This document shows positions 12,177 to 23,243 of a stretch of DNA of 51,861 bases, in pieces (position 1 is the first letter of the stretch; each line of letters begins with the position of its first letter). Below the pieces are notes generated by a model. That model had not been told where the DNA came from and made no database searches. It saw nothing but the letters and a program-made list of their open reading frames with translations. This DNA comes from Pelomyxa schiedti (Eukaryota; Evosea; Pelobiontida; Pelomyxidae). The stretch spans positions 715 through 52,575 of the forward strand of contig JAHLWZ010000421.1 of NCBI GenBank assembly GCA_020536535.1, read 5' to 3'. The position numbers and the translations under genes were made by a program.

Positions 12177-12608
12177 GAACCTCGAATCTATGGTTGTGAG
12201 TGCAAATGAAGCCAATGTATTTTTTCAAAGCTGCAGGGTTGGAGTCAAATTCAAGAAAGAAGAAACTTCTGAAGAAGAGAGGCGGTTTTTTGCGTCGTTC
12301 GAGGGATTTGATGTCGTGAGATGCACATTCTGTGAACTTCTTGAAGAGCAATTGAAAGTGCTGATTGCAGACACATCGAAGGTGAACTCCAAACACAACA
12401 CCAACAACCAGCACCACTACACATACAACTCAAAGAGATATCCTGTGAGAAGATCTCGAGATTCTTGAGAAGCTTCTCTCTCTGTTACCAAGAATGTGGT
12501 GTGGTTGTGTTTGATGAATGCCCTGGCTTACTGACATAAGCATTAGCCATCGCTGTTACAGGAAGACACCTTCACATTAGCAAAACTCTCTCGTTACTGC
12601 CAACGGAC
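12177..12608 (+). other. spacer between tandem copies, possible gene remnant
   Basis: The spacer holds one open frame (12190-12468, 92 codons) with a Glu/Lys-rich, coiled-coil-like stretch (KKEETSEEERRFFASFEGFD) and then low complexity. It also holds a 17-base block (GCAAATGAAGCCAATGT) identical to part of exon 2 of F-box copy 1. I could not connect it to either neighbour. It is either an untranslated spacer or a decayed fragment. Confidence 0.35.
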
Positions 12609-13790
12609 ATGTCGGCCGTGCCCCACTACCCCAACACCGCCCAGGCCCAGTTCGTGGCCCTCATGACGTCGTCCAACCCGCGATGCGGCGCGGGCAGCCC
12701 CGCCCGCGCACTGTGCTCGTCCCCGACCCTCGCCGCCATTCTGTGGCGCGCCGTCGTGACGGCCACGCGCTCCGACTTCGTGGTGGTGCTGAACTGCGTG
12801 GTGGATGGCACCACGTGGGTCAGCCACACCGTCTCGTTCTCCGTGTGCGGCTCCATGCTCAGCCTCGTGGGGGAGGCGTGCTCGGTCGACTCGGGGACCT
12901 GCGAGGCAGCGGTGGAGTGGGTGGCGCCGCGGGTGGCGGTGAGGCGCGAGTCCCTTGAGTTCAACGAGAGGTTGGTGTTCCTCAGGGAGATGAGAATGAA
13001 CAAGCTGCCGCCGCACTACCAGGTGGTGAGGCAGTCTGACGAGCTGTCATCGGGTTTCAACAGCAATGCCGCTAATTCCAAGTGGTTCATCACAGCCGAA
13101 TATGACGGGGCTGTTACAATCAGCTGCATCGAGGGGTGGCCCGATTCACGCAAGAGCTTCGATCCTGTGGCTGTGGCCACTCCTTTGTGCGATTCCGTAG
13201 TTTCCTTCAACCACGGGGTTGACGATGAGGCCATCCTGATGTCCCGCACCAGAGCGACTCAGTGCATCGAGCTCATTTTGTTCGACGTCAACCTCACACA
13301 CAAGTCTGGGAATCTTGCTGTGATCACATCCGTGTCACTCAAAAACATGGATCACACGTTCGACGATGTGAGGGTGATGAGGAGGCGCAGTGGTGCTGTT
13401 GTTTTCGTTGCAACAAGATTGAGCTTGAGTGAGAGGGAGGTGGTTCTGATTGATCCAACAGCAACTGAAGTCATGACTCGGGTGATATGCAACTGCACAA
13501 TGATATCACAGGTCAGTTCCTCTGTGTTCTGCGCGTGGTGCCCTCCGCCAACGAGGTCGTTCGAATTGTGGGACTGCAACGACCTGAGCAAGCCACTGAG
13601 GGCAGTCAACAGGAGTGACAACTTCACACAGGTTGTTGGGGGGCAGGGGTTCCTGTTTGGTGTTGTTGGTGGGAAGGTTGTTGTGATGGAGGCATTCACT
13701 GGCACCACTGTGGTCACCTTCGATGTGTCTCTCACCCTTCCCACCACAAATCGGGTCATCATCAACAATCGCCTTTCTCTTCTGGAATAG
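12609..13790 (+). CDS. Intronless unknown-family protein (tandem copy B)
   Basis: A single 393-codon frame starts at MSAVPHYPN. It aligns end-to-end with copy A, with the same N-terminal block (QFVALMTSSNPRCGAGSPAR) and the same beta-rich propeller-like body ending in LSLLE. Identity is uneven: the central and 3' parts are nearly identical even at synonymous sites (for example 13284-13350 against 11672-11738), while the N-terminal 130 residues and the spacer have drifted. This suggests recent duplication or gene conversion over the 3' half. It has no introns, and no catalytic or membrane motif is visible. The function is unknown. Confidence 0.85.
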   Translation: MSAVPHYPNTAQAQFVALMTSSNPRCGAGSPARALCSSPTLAAILWRAVVTATRSDFVVVLNCVVDGTTWVSHTVSFSVCGSMLSLVGEACSVDSGTCEAAVEWVAPRVAVRRESLEFNERLVFLREMRMNKLPPHYQVVRQSDELSSGFNSNAANSKWFITAEYDGAVTISCIEGWPDSRKSFDPVAVATPLCDSVVSFNHGVDDEAILMSRTRATQCIELILFDVNLTHKSGNLAVITSVSLKNMDHTFDDVRVMRRRSGAVVFVATRLSLSEREVVLIDPTATEVMTRVICNCTMISQVSSSVFCAWCPPPTRSFELWDCNDLSKPLRAVNRSDNFTQVVGGQGFLFGVVGGKVVVMEAFTGTTVVTFDVSLTLPTTNRVIINNRLSLLE

Positions 13791-13881
13791 AGAACTTGTG
13801 GCAAAGGTACCTCGGCCCCTCCGCGGCTCCTCGCCACAGAACTACAAAAAAAAAAACATTCTTTTCATTCAAAACCACAAG

Positions 13882-15464
13882 ATGCAGACCCAAGAGAACG
13901 GCGGGGGTAGTAGTAGTGGCAGTAGTATGTTTGCAGGGGGAGGTGTACTCGCCGCCCTGTCCTCGCTCTTGTCGTCATCCTCCTCGTCGACGTCGCCGCC
14001 GGGGGTGCCGCAGTCTCCCCGCCTTGCCGACGTCGTACCGGCCCCGCCCTCTCCCAGAGTCCCGTTGTCGCCGCCCGCCTCGCCCATGTCGCAGGCCTCG
14101 CTCCTCCAGCAGAAGAGGCAGCGGGCCCCCAACGCGAGCAGCTGCATTGTGGGATGCTCCCCGACGTCTGTGCTGAGCCCCCTCCCACGCAAAATCAGGC
14201 GCTCGTCGTCGTCGTCGTCATCATCACAATCACAGCCTAGTTCCCCTAATGTCAATATCACGACGTGCCCCCCTTCCCCTCGTATTTCTTCTTGCGCTAA
14301 TACTCCAACTTCAATTATTACTACTACTACTTGTACTAGTACGAGTACTGCTTCTTATTCTTCTACTTCCACTCCTTCGTTGTCATCGGCGTATACAAGG
14401 ACTCTGCGGGCACCTCTTTCACCATGTTTATATAATCCACAAACTTCTACATCACAACAATTGGCAACTGTGGATGCACAATCACATTCTAATACAACAT
14501 CAACTTCAACTGTTGCCCCACCACCCTCTCCACCACAATCACAATTGCCGGCTAGTCCAATGTGCATACCAATACCCAGCTCACCGGTTTACCAGGATTC
14601 ACCTATAGTAGCACCTCCTTCACCTCTGCCCCCACCACTATCTCCATTAACGGGAGTGTTGCAACCCCCTATCCCCGTAACAAAAGAGACTCGACCATCC
14701 CCGCGCCTTGCCGCAGCCGCTCGAAGGAGGATGGGCAAGACCCCTGCAGGAAGTCCAAGGCAGATGCAAGAGCCTCTAACACAGCAGTATTCAAACCCAG
14801 GAACCCCAGTTGCGGATTTCAATTCGGCACCGCCATCGCCAATAGTCCCTTCATCACCGCCTGTAAGCCCATCTGTAACCAAGAAGAAAGCAGCGGCCCC
14901 ACCCAAACACAAAAAGCGTGGGGGCAGCATCCCATTACCACACGGCTTCAACTCCGCTCCCAGTCTCAGCGCAATGGATGCAACTGTGCAAACACCCCCT
15001 ACCCCATGTCCCCCTGATTCCCCGTTGCATGACTTGTTCAGTTCTGTAACACCGGAGTCCATACCTTCAACTCCCCAAAACCAATCATGTTCTGATAGCA
15101 ATTTGATTGTGGAAAACAGTATAGCTTCTCCCGCTGCACCAGCAGCTTTTTCTACTGTGGCAAATTCCTTTCAGCAGGCTGACACCCCTTCTCCCGCAAG
15201 GCATTGTTCCACCAGGAAAAGCAATGAAGTACAGAGAGTCAACATCACCATTTTATCAGGTTATTCTTCTACCTTCCTCTTCATTTATTTACTCTTGGTT
15301 TTTAAGAGGACCTTCAAAGCCTCCAGGCTGCCATAGACCATAAGTATAATATGCAGCTTATGATACTGGAGAGCCGTGCGAAACTCCTTCATGAGATGAC
15401 CAAGTTACTTGGGCTCACTGTACGAAATTACTCCACTCACACCATCTACCATCAAACTAAATAG
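13882..15464 (+). CDS. Ser/Thr/Pro-rich disordered protein with C-terminal coiled coil
   Basis: Two exons can be modelled: 13882-15259 and 15307-15464, joined in frame across a 47-nt GT-AG intron. Exon 1 encodes about 459 residues dominated by S, T and P, with many PPSPR, SPP and PASP motifs that could be proline-directed kinase sites. It also has short basic patches (QKRQR, PRKIRRSSSS, KKKAAAPPKHKKRGG) that could act as nuclear signals. Exon 2 encodes a leucine-rich amphipathic helix (EDLQSLQAAIDHKYNMQLM, then LLHEMTKLLGLTV) ending at TAG. The combination suggests a scaffold or transcription-related regulator that dimerises through the C-terminal helix. I do not recognise a named family. ATG 13882 is chosen because the upstream extension overlaps the preceding gene. 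Confidence 0.7.
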
Positions 15465-15833
15465 CAGCGCACAAAACAATATAATAGTACCCACTAACCA
15501 AAAACCAGCTGACTTTAGCCCGGCAAGATGATATCCAACTACAAAGGATTGTCCTGGACCAACTTAAATGTAATTACGGCCTGTTATCCGCATGCACCAC
15601 TAACATAAGCACACAGGTGCCAAAGAGGGAGAGGGCGACAAGCTTTTGGTACTGGACCCGTTTGTTACTGATAATGAAACAGTTGGAACTCCCTATTCCT
15701 CTTTTTAAAAATTGTTGGTATTCTAAAACTTGGTTTTCCTTTTCTCCACTTCCTTTCTCACTTTCAGAGTACTAGAGTGTTGGTGGGTGTGATGTGATGT
15801 TTAACATGTTGTGTTTGTACAATGAATGTGGCA
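15465..15833. other. tail-to-tail intergenic region
   Basis: AT-rich spacer between two convergent stops. It contains a repeated GTGTGATGTGATGT patch near 15783-15800 but no convincing reading frame, RNA gene or repeat. Confidence 0.5.
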
Positions 15834-16974
15834 TTAGCAACATCCCTTATTTGGCTCCGTAGTTGGCTCTGGATGTTGTACAACAATGGGCTTCCCAGGA
15901 GTAGGGCCTGTGGGCGGTGGTTCCGCATTAGCGGCCTCTGCTTGGGCTCTTCGGGCAGATAACATTTTGCTGACCAGCGACCCTATTGCTTGATAAACTC
16001 CCTGGCCGGTCTTGGCGGAGGTGTAGAACAGTTCCAGGTTTAGTTTGCTTGCTACAGTTTGTGCGCTTTCCTTCTTGACTGAAGGGTTTGGCAGGTCACA
16101 CTTGTTTCCTTGCTAGGAGTTAGTGGAAAAGAAAGCTATCGTTTGATACCAAGTAGTATAATAGGTACAGATATTTCATGTCTCTTCAGTTCGCCTATCC
16201 ACGTGTTGATTCGGTCCAATGAATTTTGGTCATTCATATCAAATACAAGAAATACACCTTTTTTCTTGAGTTTACTTTCAAGTTTGGTGTGAAAATACCA
16301 TCAGCTCTGCGGAAGTAATTGGCAGTTATCGTGCCTGCAGAGCGTTTAACAAAATAAAGAATGCAAAATGAAAGATGAACAAACGGAATCTATGTGTGAG
16401 TCAGACATACTACTTGGGGGAAAAAACCACACCTTTCTTGTCCGGCGCTGTCCCAAATCTGAACAGAAGGAAATGAAAATGAGAATTCAGTGTGTTTGCA
16501 ACCAAATAATAACCTGTAACTTGGCAATTTTTCCTTGGACATCCACAAACATTATCTACACAAGATAATTGAGTTTAAGCACTTCGACTCATAACAGGAA
16601 GGGTGGGCTCGCCAACCTTAAAATCTACACCAACTGTACTAATGAAAGTGGCCTCAAAATAGTCATCAGCTGCCTTTCCAGCCAATGCTGTTTTTCCAAC
16701 TCCCGACTCTCCCTTTACATCCCATTAATTAAAAAAACACCTGCAGCCGAGAGGGGGAAAAACGAAAGAAAAGAACCAAAAAAAAAAAAGAAAGTAACCA
16801 CACCAGCATCAGCATCTTGAAAACTACGTCGTGTTTGGTCGTCGTTTTCGGCAGCGGCACCGCGGTCACTACGGGCCCCGCTCCCCCGCTCCCGATTCCG
16901 CTACTAGCACTCGCGCTAGACGATGTAGATGATGATGATGACGATGATGTACTGGTCGTAGATGTCGCTGCCAT
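15834..16974 (-). CDS. Rab family small GTPase with N-terminal Ser/Ala extension
   Basis: This is a membrane-traffic switch GTPase. All G motifs are visible after splicing: P-loop [16 protein letters not shown], switch [14 protein letters not shown]3 [11 protein letters not shown], the Rab-type stretch [19 protein letters not shown]4 GNKCDLP and G5 YTSAKTG. The C-terminus ends NKGCC, a double-cysteine geranylgeranylation site. The catalytic Gln of the SAGQE motif is present, so it should hydrolyse GTP. About 50 residues of Ser, Thr, Ala and Gly precede the G domain, which is long for a Rab. The tail is Pro-rich. Junctions such as GAT G|GTATTTTC...AAAAAG|GT keep frame. The core resembles the Rab1/Rab8 group, but the subclass is not certain. 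The start is the first ATG before the Ser/Thr stretch ([10 protein letters not shown]); an upstream in-frame start at 17073 is possible. Confidence 0.88.
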
Positions 16975-17185
16975 CGTCACCACAAACAGAACACCCCCCT
17001 TTTTTTTTGTTTTTTTGTCTGTGTTTTTGGACATCTTCCTTGAACATACTAAGTTGATGAAAAAACCCCCCAAGGAGAAAGGATCTTTGATGATGATAAT
17101 TCGTCGGGGTGAGGAGGGTCCTCAGTGTTAATGATTGTTTTATTTGTGTTGGGTTTAGTTGTATACAAATACCTCGCCTCCTGTT

Positions 17186-20117
17186 TCATTGGGATTTCTT
17201 GGGTGGTATTACAGAACATGAGTAGTGCTTCATTTGTGCTCTGGCTTTCTTCATCAGGGGTCCTTCTTGTGACTTTGGCTTGCTTGCGGTGGCGCCGGCT
17301 GACCGCGGCCTCTTTTGTTGAACTTGTGAACTCGGGCTGGAATTCATGCCGCGGACTGTTGCTGAAGCTGATGCGGCTCTTATTATGGAAGAAGTTCCTC
17401 TTCCGCGGCCTCTTCCGCGTGTGGAATTGGCCATGCTGGGTGAAATGGGGCCACAGCGGGGGCCTGAGGGAAGTGCAATGATTTTGGTGGTTAGTTTCTT
17501 CTTGGTGGCCTCGGATTCGGTCCTGCGCATGGCCATCTTATTGCTCATTTCCTGGACTTTCCGGAAGTAGCACTCGCTCCACTTAATATAACGACCTTCT
17601 GCCTCGGCATACTCGTTCCGGGTTCGCTGTCCATAGGCTTCTATGAACTTAGACTCCCAGTAGTCATTAAGTTCAATTCCGATGCTGGCTTCTTGTAGTG
17701 CACGGACGGCTTCCGGCGAAGCATATTTCAAAACTTTCTCCCGGACAGCTGGGGGTACCTTCCGGAAGTCAGTGAAAAGGAAAATGAACTGAATAGTTAC
17801 ACACTTCAGCAATGTCATGGTCCTGGAACATCCTACAACAAGCTTCTGTATCGCGGGCAATATTACCTATTGCACGCAGTGCGAGTACTGACAGAGGATC
17901 AATTAATTCCAACGAGGCACTATCCTCTCGTGTACTCAGAACTGCACTTAATATATTCTTCTGTGAAAGTGCTCGTCTCCTATTTTGAACACCCAATCAT
18001 AAGGAACATAGAATAGACCACAACAACAACAACCCTACCATTGTTAGAAGTAAGATTAAGTTATTATAAGAGGGGAAAAACGCACACAGAAGGGTCAACA
18101 CGTGGCGGTTGAGGTTGGTGCTGTGGCTGTTGATGTTGATGTTGATGTTGCTGTTGAAGTTGAGGTGGCGGTTGCAATTGTGGTTGGCGCTGCTGGGATG
18201 ACTGAGAATGAGAGTTTTGCTTTTGGTTCTCTTTCGTATGCTGTTGCTTCTGCGTGGAACTGGGAGAATTGCTAGGAACAACAGAACAAGTTGGAGCACT
18301 GGGAACTGGGTGGACAACCTCGTCTTCTTCATCTCCAAATAAGTAATCATAGCCACCCTCTTTACTAGCTTCACCACCCAACTCCCGGTGTTTCATCTCA
18401 GGATCGTCTCCAACTTCACCGTCTCCTATTATGTTTACATAGCTTGGTTCGTTTACATCTCCATCATTTGCCATGAAATCGTGATTAGAGGTTGTGCCAA
18501 TCTCCACGCAACCCGATTCTCTGTCAGCTCCACTGTTCTGCTGTTCTACGGGCTGCACAGATACCACATTCCCATTCTTCCCATTCACAACTACTCTGCC
18601 CTTCACACCTCCAGTCCTTTGGGCTGCATAAGGGTTTCCATCGAATGAAAGTTTAGGGTTATGGTCAGTCACAACTTTTCTCTTCATGTCGCTCCCACTT
18701 GCACTACCACTCCCACTCCGACTGGCACTTCCACTACTACTCCCGCTCCCGCTTCTACTCCCACTTGCACTGCCACTGCCGCTCCCACTCCCACTTCCGC
18801 TCTCAGCACCACCTTTCGAGTGTCTAGTTTTTTGAGAGCTACTGGGTGAGGTTGAACTTTTGCTTGTAGGTAATAGAGGAGCCGCAGCTTTGGCAGGTTC
18901 ATGGGCAGTTACGACGTGCGTGATGCTTGATCCTCTGCCAGTGGTCTGAGGCTCAAAGCGATGTGATTGTAAAGGCGCAGCTGTAGTAGTGCCACTAGGT
19001 GCCAAGCCATGCCTCAAATTACCGGCAGCAGTAGTAGCAGTAACAATAGGTTTGTTAGTAGAATCCCCTCCAATCCTATGAGCCGCAGAGGGTGTAGGCT
19101 GGACCGGGGTTCTTGCAGTCATAACTGCGTGGGTCCCAACACCAGGGGGCTATGGCCAGTATTTGTAGTTATGTTAGTATAGTAGCATTAATATAATATA
19201 GTAGTAATAATATATATATCTTTGGAATGTAGTAACCGGTTGCGATGTCCCTGGGCCGCCCATAATTCTGCTGCTTGCAGTTTGATTGTGATGGTTGTGT
19301 TGTAGGGTGGACTGGCTGCCGCTGGTTTGGTGTTCACCAGATTGGGTAGCGGTGGTAGTGGAGGGCGGTCGCCCCGGGCTAATTATGGGACGTTGTTGGT
19401 GCGCGTTTGGTTGCTGTGGTTGTTGTTGGTTGGGCAGCTGCGGGTGTGGTTGTCTGTTGGTAGCGGGGCTGGTTTGCGATGATGGGTTGACAACGCTGTT
19501 GCTGGTGACAACACTGTTTCGAGATGGTTGTGCCTGGCCGTGTGGTTGCTGTTGCCTCATGTTCACGTAGTTTTTCGTTTGCTAATTGTGCGTTCTCTGT
19601 GTGGGCAGATACTACCACCACTTGTTTTTTCAATTGTTTTCCTATACCAAGTTTTAGGGGAAAAGAAATTTGACCCAAAAATATTATCTCCAGGGGGAGA
19701 AGTTGGTATCTTGTGGGTATTGTATTGTTATAGGTGGAACTGTTGTTGTTGCCTTCTTGGTGTTGTTGATGAGGAGGAGTACGTTGGGAGGGTGCCGGTG
19801 GCTCGTGGTGGTGTGCGGTGAAGTGGTTGTGTCTGTGACAGCCCACTCCCGATGTTGCTGTGTATTGAGCCTACGCGTAACATTAGGAGTTGTGGGATAC
19901 AGTACCCACCCAAAAAAAGGTAAAAGGGGGGGGTACCTGCTGCTGTGCGTGGCAGTGTGTTGCTGAACATCACCTGCTGCGATCTGGTAGCACCCCCTGG
20001 CGTGGATTTGTAGGGAGGCTCCCCAGACACATTGTACCGCGGTGTTGGCAGCTTCGTTGTTGTGCTTGATGTTGTAGTGGCCGCCCCGCTGCGTGCCGGA
20101 GGAGCCGCGACTCTTAC
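17186..20117 (-). CDS. Disordered protein with C-terminal Elongin A-like domain
   Basis: Reading leftwards, about 700 residues of low complexity (QP, SG/SR dipeptides, HQ runs) are spread over several exons. A folded C-terminal part follows: YVPYDWKNILSAVLSTRE, PLSVLALRAIGNIARDTE, VPPAVREKVLKYASPEAVRA, NDYWESKFIEAYG and IKWSECYFRKVQEMSNKMAM. The spacing matches the Elongin A domain (BC-box-like helix, the 'lP..ll..vL.yc.pe.L' helix, W...F, W...Y). The tail is basic (RGRGRGRG, QKRPRS, MKKARA) and ends at TGA near 17186. Elongin A stimulates RNA polymerase II and can act as a cullin adaptor. No initiator ATG is clear at the 5' end. The frame can be spliced (phase 0) to the ARMC9 gene upstream through an AT-rich 125-nt interval, so this could be the C-terminal half of one fused gene. 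A separate gene with a start near 19569 or 19970 is equally possible. Confidence 0.6.
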
Positions 20118-20242
20118 CTGTGTAATGTTAATTAACTGAGTAGTTAATTATTTAATTGCTTATTTTGGTTTGGGTTTAATTTTTGATTGGGGTTGGGGTT
20201 TTTTTTTTTTTTTTGAGGGTGGGATATTGGCTGGATACACAC

Positions 20243-23180
20243 GGGATTTCTGATTGGTAGATCGGAAGCGGGTTGGTGGGAGTAACTGAGTAGCAGAAGC
20301 TCGTCACCCTGCGGAGAGTTCCCGGAAGCTGTTACAGTTTCTGTTAGGTCCTCAGCATCCCACGTGGCGTTGGGATTCTCGGGAACAGCATTGCCGCGGT
20401 CGCAAATGTCGGCCGCGTCGTCGTCCGAGTCATCAAGCTCATCATCGTCCTCCGGTTCTTCTGGAGGCGGTTTGCTTCATAAAAGGGTAAGGAAGGTGCT
20501 TTGCGTTTACCTGGTAAATTGAACTGTCCCAGAATGTATTCTAGTTGTTTTAGTTCATCCTCGGAAGTGGTAGGTTCGGTTACTTTCTGTGATAATATTC
20601 GGGGAAGGCCCAGGGATCGTGCTCTGTACCGAATAGCAGCTCTCCCAAGCAATGAAAACAGACAGCCGTGGGTGTATAGTCTGACCTGTTGCGAACCTCA
20701 GTATGTAATATACAGGGGGTGGTGCAAGTGTACCAAAGAATCACTATGTGACAGTAGGTTCATTAATATAGCTACAGCATCAGGTGATGTACTATTTTCA
20801 CATGTCGACTGGCCCAAATTTCGTTGTGAAAGGTTCATGAGCAATGCCATCGAATACACCTGTTTTATTTAAAGGTGCGGAGAAGCGAGCACAGTGTACC
20901 AAAGTGTGCTTTGATAGAGTATTGGGCGATATTAAAATATCCAGTATCCACTCAATGCAACCAGTTTTAATCATGGTCGATTGGGCAGCACGCCTATTAT
21001 CAGTCTCAGGGAAAAAAAAACTTAGGAGGACAAACCTGAGACTCAATTTTTGAAGTGCGGCCAAGGACTGTTGTTGAAGAATACTATCAAGAGGAGCGTT
21101 TTGAAGAATTTCAAACAACAATGGAATCAAGTCGGTACTGAGCGAGAGGTATTCCCTTCCTATTTAGATTTACAATCATTGAGGGTTGTGGTTACTTTCC
21201 TGCCCATTCAACCGTCAATGTATTTATGACTCTGGATTAGGTGTTTAGACAATAGATAACCTAACGATGGATTTGGGTAACCTGCATGTATAGTCTTGAA
21301 TAAGATTTGATGAATGAGTGCCAAGAAGATTTGAAAGTACAGTCTGAGCAAAAGTGGGAACTTGAAATCAATTGGAAAATAAAACCTTCGGCCCAGAGCG
21401 TTTAATACCAAGGAAATCATTTTGTATTAAGCCAGTCAGAGTTGTATTTGACTGAACTCCAGAAGTGCGAGATAATCTCTAACAAGAGGTGACTTACAAA
21501 GCAAGAGGAAAACAGAATACCCAATTCAAGGCTTGCAGAAGAAGGCACTTGGGGATTTCGCCCAGAGTGATTAAATCTGTGTTGATTTTTTTGTAGTCTA
21601 GTTGCAAATTTTCGAGAGCCGTGTGTTGCTTTGGTGTAGGTACTGGATTTGGGGGTGGTTGACGGGGAGAGCCAATGTCCGTTGTCGACGAATGTAAATA
21701 AGGCTTATATTTCATGGTAAGAACAAAACCTTCACAGGGAAAGTGGTACTTTTGGGGGTGAATAATCTCGAGGTAAATAACTCTTAGCAGATTGGTACAG
21801 CTCAGTCAACTTCGCTTGTGGTAACTGTTTATGTTGTTTTGTGTTTGTTTTGTTTATATGGTTTTAATCCCAATCTGTGATTCATTTTAATTAGTGGAAG
21901 GTGGGGTAGAAGCAAATACCGTGACACCAGAGAACAGGGCATCTAGAAGTTTCATTGTCACTGAAGCCAAAACTCCATTCTCAGTTCCTGGTGTAGGTTG
22001 CTCTGAGACCTGGAAGATTTTATTCAACGCTTCCTCGAGTTTCTGTTCCAGCTTTTGGATCCAACTACTCTAAGAACAGAAGAAATTAAACGTAATGAAC
22101 CCTTGAGATGATGATACAGTGAAAAGGGACTCGAATGACGGGTGACGCTCAGGGTTTGGAACAAATGGGAGAGCATAGTAACTCAGATAATCTAACTCCC
22201 TCCTTAGAGAATCAAGCAGTACATGGAGAGGAAACCTGGTGGGAAGTGACCGGAGGCTGTGGCAGCAGCATTTCCGTTCTTATCCAAGTATTGTTTGAAA
22301 GTCTCCATAGTTTGTGTCCTGGGAATAACGGCTCGTGCCTGAAATTGAGTGAGAGTTTCTTATGGAAGGGAGAAATGGGACTCACTCGAGTGATAGGGTG
22401 GATAGGAAAGATTGCAAAATAAATCTGTAAATGCATCAGTCTCATGGAAAAACAAAAGCAAAGGTTACATGAAGTAGAAAGTTTATTTGGGTGAGTTGCT
22501 TATGATGATCAGGGTGGGACTCAGCAGTTGGTTCTACATGAGTTTGAAGAAGAGAAAAAAACGCATCCCCATCGCCCCGTGTAAAAGCTTCTAGAATATT
22601 GCTCTGTATTGCCATATTTAGAGTTCCTCCAACCAACCAAATTTTGGTGAGTAAAGTACAATTATACCTTCAATGCTGCGTAATTTTGCGACGTTGCCGA
22701 GCTCGCGTTTTTCTCCATTTCTTTGTGCATAGCAGATATTGTATCAGACAATCCGTGAGCCACGAGCCAATCAACAACATCCTGCTTTCCCAGGGGCCCG
22801 CCCCCCGCCTCACCCACGTTGCTGCTGCTGTTGGTGGTGTTCGCAGATGGGTTATTTACAAGTGTTGGCTTTGTGGAGGCGGATTGTGGGTTAGAAGCAG
22901 CACCCCTGGGGGATTGGATTGGAGGCAGCAACGACCGCGGGGAGTGCACCCGCGGCGACTGCAGCAACGGCGACTGCGTCCTGCTGCCCGACGACGACCC
23001 CTGCGTGGCCGCCGTCGGTGTTAGTTGTGGTAGTTGTTGCTGTTGCTGTTGCTGTTGCGGGGGCAAGACTATGGCTGGCAGTTTGACGCGGCCGTCCTCT
23101 GCACCACCAACAGTAGCCGCGTTGTGGTCGTCGCCGTCGTCCTCGTTCCGTCCCCTGCTGCCGGTGTCTCCTTGCATCAT
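20243..23180 (-). CDS. ARMC9: LisH/ARM-repeat protein ARMC9 homologue
   Basis: In animals ARMC9 sits at the ciliary basal body and regulates ciliary length and stability. The order here follows the human protein. After a low-complexity N-terminus there is a LisH motif (DVVDWLVAHGLSDTISAMHK). The block ILEAFTRGDGDAFFSLLQTH then INFLLHIYFAIF matches human 'LVAAFDNGDQKVFFDLW..H / FYLHIHFAIYLL'. ETFKQYLDKNGNAA matches its 'FKTYLETKGAA'. LENLQLDYKKINTDLITLGE then CLLLQALNW matches 'LDYEKLKKDLILGS / AFLLQALRW'. The ARM part is LAALQKLSLR, STMIKTGCIEWILDILISPN. An acidic stretch (EEPEDDDELDDSDDD) follows where human ARMC9 also has one. The start is ATG 23180 (MMQGDTGSRG). The 3' end is unsettled: either a stop near 20144 or splicing onward at 20242 into the Elongin A-like gene. 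Confidence 0.82.
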
Positions 23181-23243
23181 CCGCAGAGACGCGAAAGTTT
23201 CTTTACTGGAACGTGTTTGTTTCTCTGTCAAAAACAGCTGAGG
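23181..23243. promoter_or_regulatory. 63-bp divergent intergenic region
   Basis: Only 63 bp separate the initiator ATG of the minus-strand ARMC9 homologue from the ATG of the plus-strand bZIP gene. Both promoters must lie here or inside the first exons. No TATA-like box is evident. This is inferred from gene layout. Confidence 0.45.

Noticed and set aside
18661-18849. TTTTPTPT-like plus-strand frame
   Set aside because: It is antisense to the Ser-Gly/Ser-Arg dipeptide repeat of the Elongin A-like gene.
22819-23241. Cys-rich plus-strand frame near the ARMC9 start
   Set aside because: Again it is antisense to a poly-Q tract and Ser/Pro region of the ARMC9 N-terminus.
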